Shown here one piece after another: positions 25,354 through 32,858 of a stretch of DNA of 45,979 nt. Origin of the DNA: Bacteroidota bacterium (lineage in GTDB: Bacteria > Bacteroidota > Bacteroidia > Bacteroidales > CAIXZF01). The first letter of the stretch is position 1, and each line of letters opens with the position of its first letter. The translations under genes and the position numbers were made by a program. The notes under the pieces are model-generated. The model searched no databases, was not told the origin of the DNA, and saw only the letters and a list, made by a program, of their open reading frames with translations. The stretch is taken from positions 1 to 45,979 of the forward strand of contig JAPLDE010000204.1 in NCBI GenBank assembly GCA_026391855.1, written 5' to 3'.

Positions 25354-25388
25354 CCATTCCCCATGAACCTCCCATACCTTCCCCCCTT

Positions 25389-25462
25389 TTCCCCATTCCT
25401 TGTTCCCCATTCCCTGTTCCCCGTTCCCCATTCCCCGTTCCCTGTTCCCCGTTCCCTGCCCC
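25389..25462. repeat. Tandem repeat of CCCCRTTCC-type units
   Basis: About seven imperfect ~10-12-base units (TTCCCCATTCC, CTGTTCCCCG) between cysD and cysN. The tract stays open in the cysN frame, which produces a false N-terminal extension of 27 codons; that extension was not used for the cysN call. Confidence 0.75.
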
Positions 25463-25480
25463 AGCAAAGCTTATCTCGAC

Positions 25481-26722
25481 ATGGAACTCCTGAGGTTTAC
25501 CACGGCCGGAAGCGTTGACGATGGCAAGAGCACTCTCATTGGCAGGCTGCTTTTTGATAGTAAATCAATCTTTGAAGACCAGCTTGAGGCCGTTAAAAGG
25601 GCCAGTATACAAAAGGGAAGCGAATATATTAACCTCGCCTTGCTTACCGACGGACTTAGGGCCGAACGCGAACAGGGTATTACCATCGATGTGGCTTACC
25701 GCTATTTCGCCACACCCAAAAGGAAATTCATCATCGCCGATACACCTGGTCATATCCAGTATACCAGAAATATGGTCACCGGTGCCTCTACAGCCAACGT
25801 GGCCATCATCCTGGTCGATGTCAGGAATGGTGTTATCGATCAGACATACCGGCATACCTATATCGCTAACCTTCTGGGGATACCGCATATCATTGTGTGT
25901 ATCAATAAAATGGACCTGGTAGACTTTAGCCGGGAAGCCTATGAGAAAATTAAAGAGGATTTCCAGGAATTTGCTACCAGGCTGCAACTGAATGATGTCC
26001 GGTTTATCCCTATTAGCGCCCTTAAAGGAGATAATGTGGTTGAACCTTCTGTACACATGACCTGGTATGAACAGGGGACACTTCGTAACATACTCGAAAA
26101 TATCGATATCACCTCCGATCACAACTTCATCGAACCCAGGTTCCCGGTTCAGTATGTCGTCCGCCCGCTTACAGGTGAACACCACGACTACAGGGGATAT
26201 GCCGGCCGGATCGCAGGTGGGGTCTTCAAAAAAGGTGATAAAGTAATCGTCTTACCTGACCGACTGACCTCCACCATTCGCTCAATCGATACTTTTCAAC
26301 AACAAATTTCACGGGCTTATCCTCCCATGTCTGTCTCTTTTACCCTGGAAGATGATATCGATATCAGCCGGGGCGACATGATCGTTGGCGAAAAAAATCC
26401 CCCGGAGGTTGGACAGGAGATCCGGGCAATGCTTTGCTGGTTTAATCCAAAACCTATGCAACTGAACGGAAAATTCATCCTCAAACACACTACACGTGAA
26501 GTAAAAGCAATGGTTAAAGAGGTGATTTACAAAGTGAACGTGAATTCCCTGGAAGAAATAAAAGATGGCAAGACCCTTGTGATGAACGATATCGCCTGTG
26601 TTAGACTGAAAACAACAAAACCAATATTTTATGACCCCTATAAACAGAACCGCATCACCGGTAGCCTCATTCTGGTGGATGAAGCCACCAACGAAACCCT
26701 CGCCGCCGGCATGATCCTGTAA
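25481..26722 (+). CDS. cysN: Sulfate adenylyltransferase subunit 1, GTPase (CysN)
   Basis: 413 aa from the ATG at 25481. All GTPase motifs are seen: G1 'TAGSVDDGKSTLIGR', G3 'DTPGHIQYTRNM', G4 'NKMDLVD' and G5 'SALKGDNV'. The EF-Tu-like second and third domains follow ('PVQYVVRPLTG', 'YAGRIAGGVFKKGDKV', 'IACVRLKTTKPI'). GTP hydrolysis by CysN drives APS formation by CysD. The length matches stand-alone CysN; there is no fused APS kinase. The upstream in-frame sequence back to 25400 is tandem repeat and encodes only a Pro-rich stretch, so it is rejected as coding. The 127-bp gap to cysD is almost wholly repeat. Confidence 0.93.
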   Translation: MELLRFTTAGSVDDGKSTLIGRLLFDSKSIFEDQLEAVKRASIQKGSEYINLALLTDGLRAEREQGITIDVAYRYFATPKRKFIIADTPGHIQYTRNMVTGASTANVAIILVDVRNGVIDQTYRHTYIANLLGIPHIIVCINKMDLVDFSREAYEKIKEDFQEFATRLQLNDVRFIPISALKGDNVVEPSVHMTWYEQGTLRNILENIDITSDHNFIEPRFPVQYVVRPLTGEHHDYRGYAGRIAGGVFKKGDKVIVLPDRLTSTIRSIDTFQQQISRAYPPMSVSFTLEDDIDISRGDMIVGEKNPPEVGQEIRAMLCWFNPKPMQLNGKFILKHTTREVKAMVKEVIYKVNVNSLEEIKDGKTLVMNDIACVRLKTTKPIFYDPYKQNRITGSLILVDEATNETLAAGMIL

Positions 26723-26729
26723 AGTAAAA

Positions 26730-26782
26730 TTCATAACCTTCATAACCTTCATAACCTTTATAACCTTCATAACCTTCATAAC
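26730..26782. repeat. Tandem repeat of CATAACCTT units
   Basis: About six copies of a 9-base unit (TTCATAACC), with one TTTATAACC variant, filling the cysN-kbl gap. The same unit reappears at 28268-28389 after kbl and in reverse complement at 34811-34863. Confidence 0.8.
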
Positions 26783-26797
26783 TTAAAACGAACAACC

Positions 26798-27997
26798 ATG
26801 TACGGCTCATTTAAAAACTACCTCGAACAGGAACTCATAAAGATCAGGAACGAAGGTCTTTACAAAGAAGAACGCATTCTCACAACCCCGCAGGGAGTCC
26901 ATATTAAAACTGATAAAGGACTCGATGTACTGAACTTTTGTGCAAACAATTACCTCGGTCTTTGTAACGACCCAAGAGTAATGGCCGGCTCCAATATGGC
27001 TTTTTTCCGTTGGGGATTCGGTATGGCCTCCGTCCGGTTTATCTGTGGGACCCAGCAGGTTCACAAAAACCTCGAAAATAAACTCAGTGACTTCCTGGGC
27101 ATGGAGGACACCATCCTCTTCTCCTCGGCTTTCGACGCGAATGGCGGTGTATTTGAACCTTTGTTCGATGAGTATTCAGCCATCATTTCCGATGAACTCA
27201 ATCACGCCTCTATCATCGATGGGGTAAGGGTTTGCAAAGCCCAGCGTTACAGGTATAAGAACAACGACATGGCCGACCTTGAAGATAAACTGAAACAGGC
27301 TAAAAATGCCCTCTTCAAGATCATAGTCACCGATGGGGTTTTCTCTATGGATGGCATTATTGCCCAGGTAGACAAGATCTGTGATCTGGCTGAAAAATAT
27401 GATGCCCTCGTCATGATTGATGACTCCCACGCTACCGGTTTTGTCGGACCCACAGGTCGCGGTACCCATGAATACTGCAACTGTATGGACCGTGTTGATA
27501 TTATTTCTACTACCTTCGGTAAAGCGCTGGGTGGTGCCTCAGGCGGATGTATCTCCGGCCGGAAAGAAATCATTGAATTCCTTCGCCAGCGTTCCAGGCC
27601 TTACCTGTTCTCCAACTCATTGGCACCAGCCATTACCGGAGCTACCCTGGAGGTGCTTAACCTGCTTTGCGAAAATCAGGATCTGATCCACAAACTAAAC
27701 GAAAATACAAAGCTGTTCCGTGAAGGAATTGAAAAAGCCGGCTTCAGGATTGTACCGGGAATCCATCCGATCACCCCTGTCCTGTTCGGACATCTGCCTA
27801 ACGATGCCCAGATAGCACAGCAATTTGCAACAGAACTGCTTGAAGAAGGTATCTATGTGATCGGTTTCTCTTTCCCTGTCGTCCCTAAAGGAAAAGCACG
27901 CATCCGTGTGCAGATCAGCGCCGCTCACAGCAAGGAAAATATCGAATTCGCCATCAAGAAATTTACCAAAGTCGGTAAAAAACTCGGCGCCATCTGA
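26798..27997 (+). CDS. kbl: Glycine C-acetyltransferase (2-amino-3-ketobutyrate CoA ligase)
   Basis: 399 aa, the usual length. This is a PLP enzyme of the alpha-oxoamine synthase family: 'VLNFCANNYLGLCNDPRV', 'RFICGTQQVHKNLE', 'DELNHASIIDGVR', 'VMIDDSHATGFVGPTGRG', and 'ISTTFGKALGGASGG', where the Lys after FG binds PLP. Kbl cleaves 2-amino-3-ketobutyrate with CoA to glycine and acetyl-CoA in threonine breakdown. The usual partner, threonine dehydrogenase, is not adjacent. Related enzymes of this family (BioF, HemA, serine palmitoyltransferase) share the fold, but the 'KNYLEQEL..I...GLYK.ER' N-terminus and the 'IHPITPVLFG' block favour Kbl. It is flanked on both sides by ATAACC repeats and has no clear promoter. 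Confidence 0.92.
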   Translation: MYGSFKNYLEQELIKIRNEGLYKEERILTTPQGVHIKTDKGLDVLNFCANNYLGLCNDPRVMAGSNMAFFRWGFGMASVRFICGTQQVHKNLENKLSDFLGMEDTILFSSAFDANGGVFEPLFDEYSAIISDELNHASIIDGVRVCKAQRYRYKNNDMADLEDKLKQAKNALFKIIVTDGVFSMDGIIAQVDKICDLAEKYDALVMIDDSHATGFVGPTGRGTHEYCNCMDRVDIISTTFGKALGGASGGCISGRKEIIEFLRQRSRPYLFSNSLAPAITGATLEVLNLLCENQDLIHKLNENTKLFREGIEKAGFRIVPGIHPITPVLFGHLPNDAQIAQQFATELLEEGIYVIGFSFPVVPKGKARIRVQISAAHSKENIEFAIKKFTKVGKKLGAI

Positions 27998-28034
27998 GCC
28001 ATTGCATGAAGCAGTAGAAGGAAGCAAAAAAAGT

Positions 28035-28042
28035 TATCTTTG
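28035..28042 (+). promoter_or_regulatory. Candidate promoter -7 element (TATCTTTG)
   Basis: A perfect TAnnTTTG followed by C, 37 bp after the kbl stop. TTG at 28002 is too far for a -33. It points to the small remnant ORFs below and, 350 bp on, to the kinase-GNAT gene. Confidence 0.45.
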
Positions 28043-28087
28043 CTTTAGGTTTTTAATAAGGTTGCACTTTCACCAGGTAAATTAACG

Positions 28088-28275
28088 ATGAAATTACCAG
28101 TCGGTAAATTCTTCTTTCTCATTTTCCTTGTTAATGGTATTGGCTGGAGTGAGTTATCCTTTCTCTTGAATCGAAATTCAATATGGCCTATGCCAAAGTC
28201 AAAGTGGTTGACGGCGATGCCAGCGTCCCTGTCTTCGCCTTCCACCTCCTCACCGGCCTCGGAATAACCCCATAA
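28088..28275 (+). pseudogene. Possible gene remnant behind a promoter (unrecognised)
   Basis: Two overlapping plus-strand frames are open here. One starts at an ATG (28088) and gives 59 aa with a signal-peptide-like start (MKLPVGKFFFLIFLVNGIGW) that turns into Ser/Pro-rich nonsense-like sequence. The other, open from 28153 to a stop at 28273-28275, reads protein-like: 'FNMAYAKVKVVDGDASVPVF' then 'AFHLLTGLG'. A frameshift joining the first half to the second would give one short plausible protein. I do not recognise either half. The region ends in tandem repeats. Could be a decayed small gene; low confidence. Confidence 0.25.
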
Positions 28276-28389
28276 TATCTCCTAGCCTCCTAACCTCCAT
28301 AACCTCCATAACCTTCATAACCTCCTAACCTCCATAACCTCATAACCCCCATAACCTTCATCACTTCAATCACTTCAATCACCTTCATC
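28268..28389. repeat. Tandem repeats of CATAACCTC / CTTCAATCA units
   Basis: Degenerate 9-12-base units (CTCCATAACC, CTTCATAACC, CTTCAATCAC) run up to the ATG of the next gene. The final units change from ATAACC to ATCACC, the form seen inside the coding tract at 45482-45600. There are no unique spacers, so it is not a CRISPR array. Confidence 0.8.
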
Positions 28390-29877
28390 ATGAACCCAAA
28401 CCAAATTCACCTCACCATCCCAAACCAGGTAGCCTATGTGCCGCTGATCCTCTCCTCGGTTCGCCACATGGCCGGACTGGCTGGCTTTAACAACAACGAC
28501 ACCCTGCGAATTGAAATGGCTGTCGAAGAAGCTGTAGCCAATGTAATTGAACATGCTTTTACCCCGGGAGAACAAGCCTCATTCGACTTGCAGATAAGCA
28601 GGGAAACCTTGGGTATCAGCGTGGTAATTAAAGAAATGGGTATTCCGTACGACTTTTCTCTGCTGCCTGAATATAAAAAAGACCAGGCCGATCAGGATGG
28701 AAAAGGCTTAGGCTCTTTCCTGATAAAAAACCTGCTCGATGAAGTTACCTATGTAAACCTTGGCAAAGAGGGCAGGGAAATCCGCATGTTCAAGTACCTG
28801 TCCGACAAACCCATCGATCAGCTGATGGAAGCCGGGGAACTGGCGCTGGCCAGGGCGGCTATGGAAGAGGAGGTGCTACCCAAAGGATCCGTAACCTATA
28901 CCGTGCGCCGGATGCTACCCCGGGAAGCCGTCGAAGTGTCCAGGGGGGCTTACAGCTCCTATGGCTATACCTATGTACTCGATCATATCTATTTCCCCGA
29001 CAGGGTTAGGGACCTTAACGAACGCGATGAACTGATCTCCTTTGTAGCGGTAACAGAGGAAAACACCGTGATCGCCCATGCTGCCCTGGAAGTGGAAGAA
29101 CGGGATCCCCTGGTCCCCCAGCTGGGTGTGGCCTTTACCATGCCCAAATACCGCGGACAGGGTTGCCTCAATGTACTTACTCCCATCCTTGTGGAAGAAG
29201 GAAGTAAAAAGCAGTTCTTCGCGCTCTATGCCCGCGGTATCACTACCCACCCATACTCCCAGAAATCGATACTGAAATATGGCTTTAACGATTGTGCCCT
29301 GCTATTATCCAGCGGCGTCGAAAGAGAATACAAGGGCATACTCGAAGGAAAATCACAACGCGAAAGCGTGGCCGTCCTGTTTCGCTTCCTTCAGTTTCCC
29401 GATAACCTGGAACTCTTCGCCCCGGCTCATCACACCGAGATCATCCGCTTTATCTATGAAAAACTTGGCGTTCATCCGGTTTTCCCGGAAATATCCGGCC
29501 CGCTTACCCTTTCGCCTGGTGAAAGCATCGTATCGATGAGCCCGGAAACCGTTAACAAAGTGGCCAAACTGACTATCGTGAAATATGGCGATGATATCGT
29601 CGCCCAGATCCGGAACAACCTTTATAACCTCTGCCTGCAACGATTCGAAACGATCTATCTCTTCCTGCCCCTTAAAGATCCGGCCACTGCCCTTCTCACC
29701 AAAGACTTCGAACAAATGGGCTTCTATTTCGCCGGCGTCATGCCCGGTTCCGAAAAACGCGACAGCCTAATCTTACAGTATCAGAACAATTACATCGTCG
29801 ATTTCACCAAAGTCCAGCTCGCCTCCGAAACCGGACAAAGAATCCTTGAATATATCATCTCTCAATCTAAAAGGTAG
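28390..29877 (+). CDS. RsbW-like HATPase fused to a GNAT domain
   Basis: 495 aa. Residues about 8-135 are a GHKL ATP-binding domain of the anti-sigma/RsbW type: N-box 'EMAVEEAVANVIEHAF' (N51), a second box 'KEMGIPYDFS' where the usual Asp is Glu-Met, and the G-box 'DGKGLGSFLI' (104-108). Residues about 165-320 look like a GNAT acetyltransferase: 'FVAVTEENTVIAHAALEV', 'LGVAFTMPKYRGQGCLNVL' (the acetyl-CoA loop reads 'RGQGCL') and 'GITTHPYSQKSILKYGF'. The last ~170 residues resemble a second GNAT-like fold without a clear loop. RsbW kinases bind sigma factors and phosphorylate an STAS partner; no STAS or PP2C gene is adjacent. The protein is probably a soluble stress- or signal-response protein. 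The combination is recognisable, the substrate is not. Confidence 0.75.
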   Translation: MNPNQIHLTIPNQVAYVPLILSSVRHMAGLAGFNNNDTLRIEMAVEEAVANVIEHAFTPGEQASFDLQISRETLGISVVIKEMGIPYDFSLLPEYKKDQADQDGKGLGSFLIKNLLDEVTYVNLGKEGREIRMFKYLSDKPIDQLMEAGELALARAAMEEEVLPKGSVTYTVRRMLPREAVEVSRGAYSSYGYTYVLDHIYFPDRVRDLNERDELISFVAVTEENTVIAHAALEVEERDPLVPQLGVAFTMPKYRGQGCLNVLTPILVEEGSKKQFFALYARGITTHPYSQKSILKYGFNDCALLLSSGVEREYKGILEGKSQRESVAVLFRFLQFPDNLELFAPAHHTEIIRFIYEKLGVHPVFPEISGPLTLSPGESIVSMSPETVNKVAKLTIVKYGDDIVAQIRNNLYNLCLQRFETIYLFLPLKDPATALLTKDFEQMGFYFAGVMPGSEKRDSLILQYQNNYIVDFTKVQLASETGQRILEYIISQSKR

Positions 29878-29951
29878 GGTACTCAGGTGTTCGTGTATAA
29901 GGGTTCCTCTGAATATTCAATAAAAGGGTAATACTTAAATTAGTTTTACAT

Positions 29952-31106
29952 TTGATTTTTAAAATAGATAAAAATTACCTGTTGAGATCAATATTGCCGG
30001 TTCTGTTGGTTTGCCTCATTCCCGCTGTCATTGAGGCACAGAATGACTACTATGTGACTGACAGCACATTGACTGCCGGTGTCAGGCTGGTGGATGGAGG
30101 AGCTGTTCAGAACGCCCGGATCTGTGAGATGAGAAAAGGAAATGAAATCGTTGATTTTACTCCAAACCAGATAAAAGAATACGGTTTCAAAGAAGGTAAG
30201 GTATATGTCTCGAAAGAGATCCGGATTAACGGTTTCCCACAGCGGGTTTTCCTGGAACGCCTGGTGACAGGTAACCTTACCCTGTATTTTTATAAGGAAA
30301 AGGGAAACAGAATGTTCTACCTTGAAAAAGATAATACTTCTTTAATTGAATTGCCTAAACATACACCTGACAATAAAAAACCGGTCTTTCGGATCGAATT
30401 GAATAAGATAGTGGCTGATTGTCAGAATGTTACGGATGCGGTTAAACTGGTCAGCTATACCAGGGGATCAATGAAAAAGCTGGTAAATACTTATAATGGC
30501 TGCAAATGGAAACCCTTCCCCTTTTTTAAATATGGGATACTTTTAGGATACGGGTTTACCAGGCTGGAGCCTTCCACCGAACCGGTAAATACATACTTGT
30601 CAGAATTTAATTATAAAGAGGAGGGAAGTTTTTTATTCGGATTTTTCCTGGATGTCCCGATAAGAAGGAGTAGTTTATCCTTGCATACCGATCTCACTTT
30701 CACAAGGAATAGTTATTCTTATACGGCGGTTACTCAAAATAAAACCATTGATTTTGTGGCCAATACTTCTTCTCTGACCCTTCCGCTGCTTTTAAGGTAT
30801 TCATCCCCATTCCGGAGGGTCAGACCTTTTGTCAACCTCGGAGGTATAGGCGTTTATCTGACCGGGAACGAAAACAAGATCTATGAAGCAACCTATGAAG
30901 CAAATAATATCTATTGCGGTCTCGATGAAAAACCCTTAATTCCGAAAACACAGGCAGGATATTCGGCAGGCGGGGGTTTTGAGGTTAAACTGAATTACAG
31001 AAATAATATCTTCCTGGAAGTAAGATATAACAAATTGTATAGTTTGACTTTTAATAATGATCTTCATGTGTCTGAAATACAATGCATTACAAGTATTAAT
31101 TTTTAA
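29952..31106 (+). CDS. Secreted / outer-membrane beta-barrel protein, unknown
   Basis: 384 aa, TTG start; no in-frame ATG precedes the signal peptide (about 11-29, 'RSILPVLLVCLIPAVIEAQ'). The first half is soluble ('RLVDGGAVQNARICEMRKG', 'VYVSKEIRINGFPQRVFLER'). The second half, from about residue 190, alternates strands in the style of a PorT-like outer-membrane barrel: 'PFFKYGILLGYGFTRLEP', 'GSFLFGFFLDVPIRRSSLSL', 'RPFVNLGGIGVYLTG', 'NIFLEVRYNKLYSL'. Its stop is 2 bp before the next lipoprotein gene, so the two are paired. The substrate is unknown. The upstream 74-bp gap has no exact promoter consensus. Confidence 0.65.
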   Translation: MIFKIDKNYLLRSILPVLLVCLIPAVIEAQNDYYVTDSTLTAGVRLVDGGAVQNARICEMRKGNEIVDFTPNQIKEYGFKEGKVYVSKEIRINGFPQRVFLERLVTGNLTLYFYKEKGNRMFYLEKDNTSLIELPKHTPDNKKPVFRIELNKIVADCQNVTDAVKLVSYTRGSMKKLVNTYNGCKWKPFPFFKYGILLGYGFTRLEPSTEPVNTYLSEFNYKEEGSFLFGFFLDVPIRRSSLSLHTDLTFTRNSYSYTAVTQNKTIDFVANTSSLTLPLLLRYSSPFRRVRPFVNLGGIGVYLTGNENKIYEATYEANNIYCGLDEKPLIPKTQAGYSAGGGFEVKLNYRNNIFLEVRYNKLYSLTFNNDLHVSEIQCITSINF

Positions 31107-31108
31107 TA

Positions 31109-32821
31109 ATGAAGAAGACATTACCATTCATTTTGATTCTGTTTACCCTCCTTTCTGCCTGTCGTAAAGATGCAACCATTCATCCTAAAAGTTTCCCCTT
31201 TCTGGTTACAAAAGCGGTTACGGATATTGATTCCACCGGGGCAACATTTCATGCAGAGATTCTTACTGAGGGTAACGAAGGCATCAATTATTACGGTTTT
31301 ATCTGGAGGATCGGGAATCATAATTTTTATTGCAGTACCGAAAACACAGGTAGTTTGAGGCAATTTTCTTCAAGGATTTCTTCTGACCTGGAACTTAACA
31401 AAAACTACAGCTGCAGGGCCTTTGTCAGACTGATTGCTGATACGGTTTTCGGAGATTTTGTTACCTTCACAAGCCTGGGATGTGCATCCCCGCAATTAGA
31501 CAATATCAATCCCAAAGAAGGTTTCGATGGCACTGTGGTTACACTTACAGGTACAGGGTTTAGCCATGATACACAAAACAATGAGGTGTTCATTAACAAT
31601 GTTCCTGCTGCCGTAGTGGCTTCAACGGGTAATTCAATTACTTTTAAAACTCCCCGTATGAGTTTTTTTGGAGATGCACCAATTGCGTTGAAGGTAGGTT
31701 CCCACCTGGTCTCATCCACTTTGACTTTTAAGATTTTAGGACCTGAAATCGAATCATATTCTTCATTATCAGGATATTCCGGAGGATATCTCACCCTTAA
31801 CGGGAAAAATTTTACTCAGAACGGCCTTAACCTCGACGTTTATTTTGATTCCTTTAAAGTCACCATTATAGATTATTCTGAAACGACCATAAAAGTGCTC
31901 ATTCCTTTTTTCTCAGATAATTTGCTGACAGATAAATCAGTAGCCGTTAAGATTGTAAATGGCCTTAAGACAGCGGTTTGTGAGGATTATTTTATGATAA
32001 AAAAGTCATGGGAACCCAGACAAGCAACTCCCTTTACCGGAGGCTGGCCTTTTCAGGCAGTTACGTATAACGAAAAAGGATATATTTTTGAACCGAATTC
32101 TTCCACATTGTACGAATATGATCCAGTTCTAAACACATGGAATTCAATGCCTTCATCCCTTTTTCCCGGGCAGAAGATATACAGCAGCCTGATCGTCCGC
32201 CATGGAAATAAACTCATAAAAGCAGGTGGATATAACGCACTGCAACAGCCGCTTAACGAACTGTGGATATTCAGCTTTGCGGATAATACATGGGTCAAAA
32301 AAAATGATATTCCTTTTAATTTTGATAAGTCCGTTGCCTTTGAGCAGAATAATCAGATCTTCGTTATTACCTCCGGAGCCCGGGTATGGAGATGTGATTT
32401 TGAAAATGAACAATATGTTCAACTGAATGATTTCCCGGTCAGTTTTTCCGGGTCTTATGAATTTGCCACATCTTTTGTTGCTGATGGGAAAGTATATGTA
32501 GTTACAGCGGGCAAAACCTGGCAATATAATGATCAGAATGACAGTTGGTTGGCAAAATCAGCTAATTACTTTTCACAGAACCATTCAGATACGGAAACAA
32601 AAGCGTTTACCCTTAAAAACACCGGCTATATTCTGCAAGAAGGGGACGAGTTATTTAAATATTATGTGGAAAATGACAAGTGGCTTAGGGTATCGGAATT
32701 TCCGGGTTGCCCGTATAATGTATACCAGGCAATTTTCACCATAGGAACAAAAACCTATGTTGCGGCAACCGGCTCCTTCTATACCGGCTGCGCCCCTCTC
32801 ATGTACTCCTACCAGGACTAA
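31109..32821 (+). CDS. IPT/TIG and Kelch-repeat lipoprotein
   Basis: 570 aa. Lipobox Cys at residue 18 (FTLLSAC-RK). An N-terminal Fn3-like segment ('VTDIDSTGATFHAEIL') is followed by two IPT/TIG domains ('QLDNINPKEGFDGTVVTLTG' and 'IESYSSLSGYSGGYLTLNG'). A Kelch-type beta-propeller runs from about residue 295, with repeats such as 'LNTWNSMPSSLFPG', 'IKAGGYNALQQPLNELWIFS', 'DNTWVKKNDIPFN' and 'DSWLAKSANYF'. This architecture is common in surface lipoproteins of Bacteroidota that bind glycans or proteins. Coupled 2 bp after an outer-membrane barrel gene, it may form a surface complex with it. Partner and ligand are unknown. Confidence 0.8.
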   Translation: MKKTLPFILILFTLLSACRKDATIHPKSFPFLVTKAVTDIDSTGATFHAEILTEGNEGINYYGFIWRIGNHNFYCSTENTGSLRQFSSRISSDLELNKNYSCRAFVRLIADTVFGDFVTFTSLGCASPQLDNINPKEGFDGTVVTLTGTGFSHDTQNNEVFINNVPAAVVASTGNSITFKTPRMSFFGDAPIALKVGSHLVSSTLTFKILGPEIESYSSLSGYSGGYLTLNGKNFTQNGLNLDVYFDSFKVTIIDYSETTIKVLIPFFSDNLLTDKSVAVKIVNGLKTAVCEDYFMIKKSWEPRQATPFTGGWPFQAVTYNEKGYIFEPNSSTLYEYDPVLNTWNSMPSSLFPGQKIYSSLIVRHGNKLIKAGGYNALQQPLNELWIFSFADNTWVKKNDIPFNFDKSVAFEQNNQIFVITSGARVWRCDFENEQYVQLNDFPVSFSGSYEFATSFVADGKVYVVTAGKTWQYNDQNDSWLAKSANYFSQNHSDTETKAFTLKNTGYILQEGDELFKYYVENDKWLRVSEFPGCPYNVYQAIFTIGTKTYVAATGSFYTGCAPLMYSYQD

Positions 32822-32822
32822 A

Positions 32823-32858
32823 TGGTCACATGATCACATGGTCACATGATCACATGGT
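32823..32858. repeat. Tandem repeat of GGTCACAT / GATCACAT
   Basis: About four 8-base units alternating TGGTCACA and TGATCACA between two convergent genes. The same unit recurs at 36956-37006. It may also fold, since CATG and TGATCA are self-complementary. Confidence 0.75.

Noticed and set aside
25400..25480. N-terminal extension of CysN
   Set aside because: Encoded by a tandem repeat, Pro-rich, and absent from the family; the ATG at 25481 begins at the normal place.
25565..26185. 206-aa minus-strand ORF
   Set aside because: Shadow of cysN.
28268..28389. Possible CRISPR array
   Set aside because: Units are 9-12 bases and directly adjacent, with no unique spacers and no cas genes nearby.
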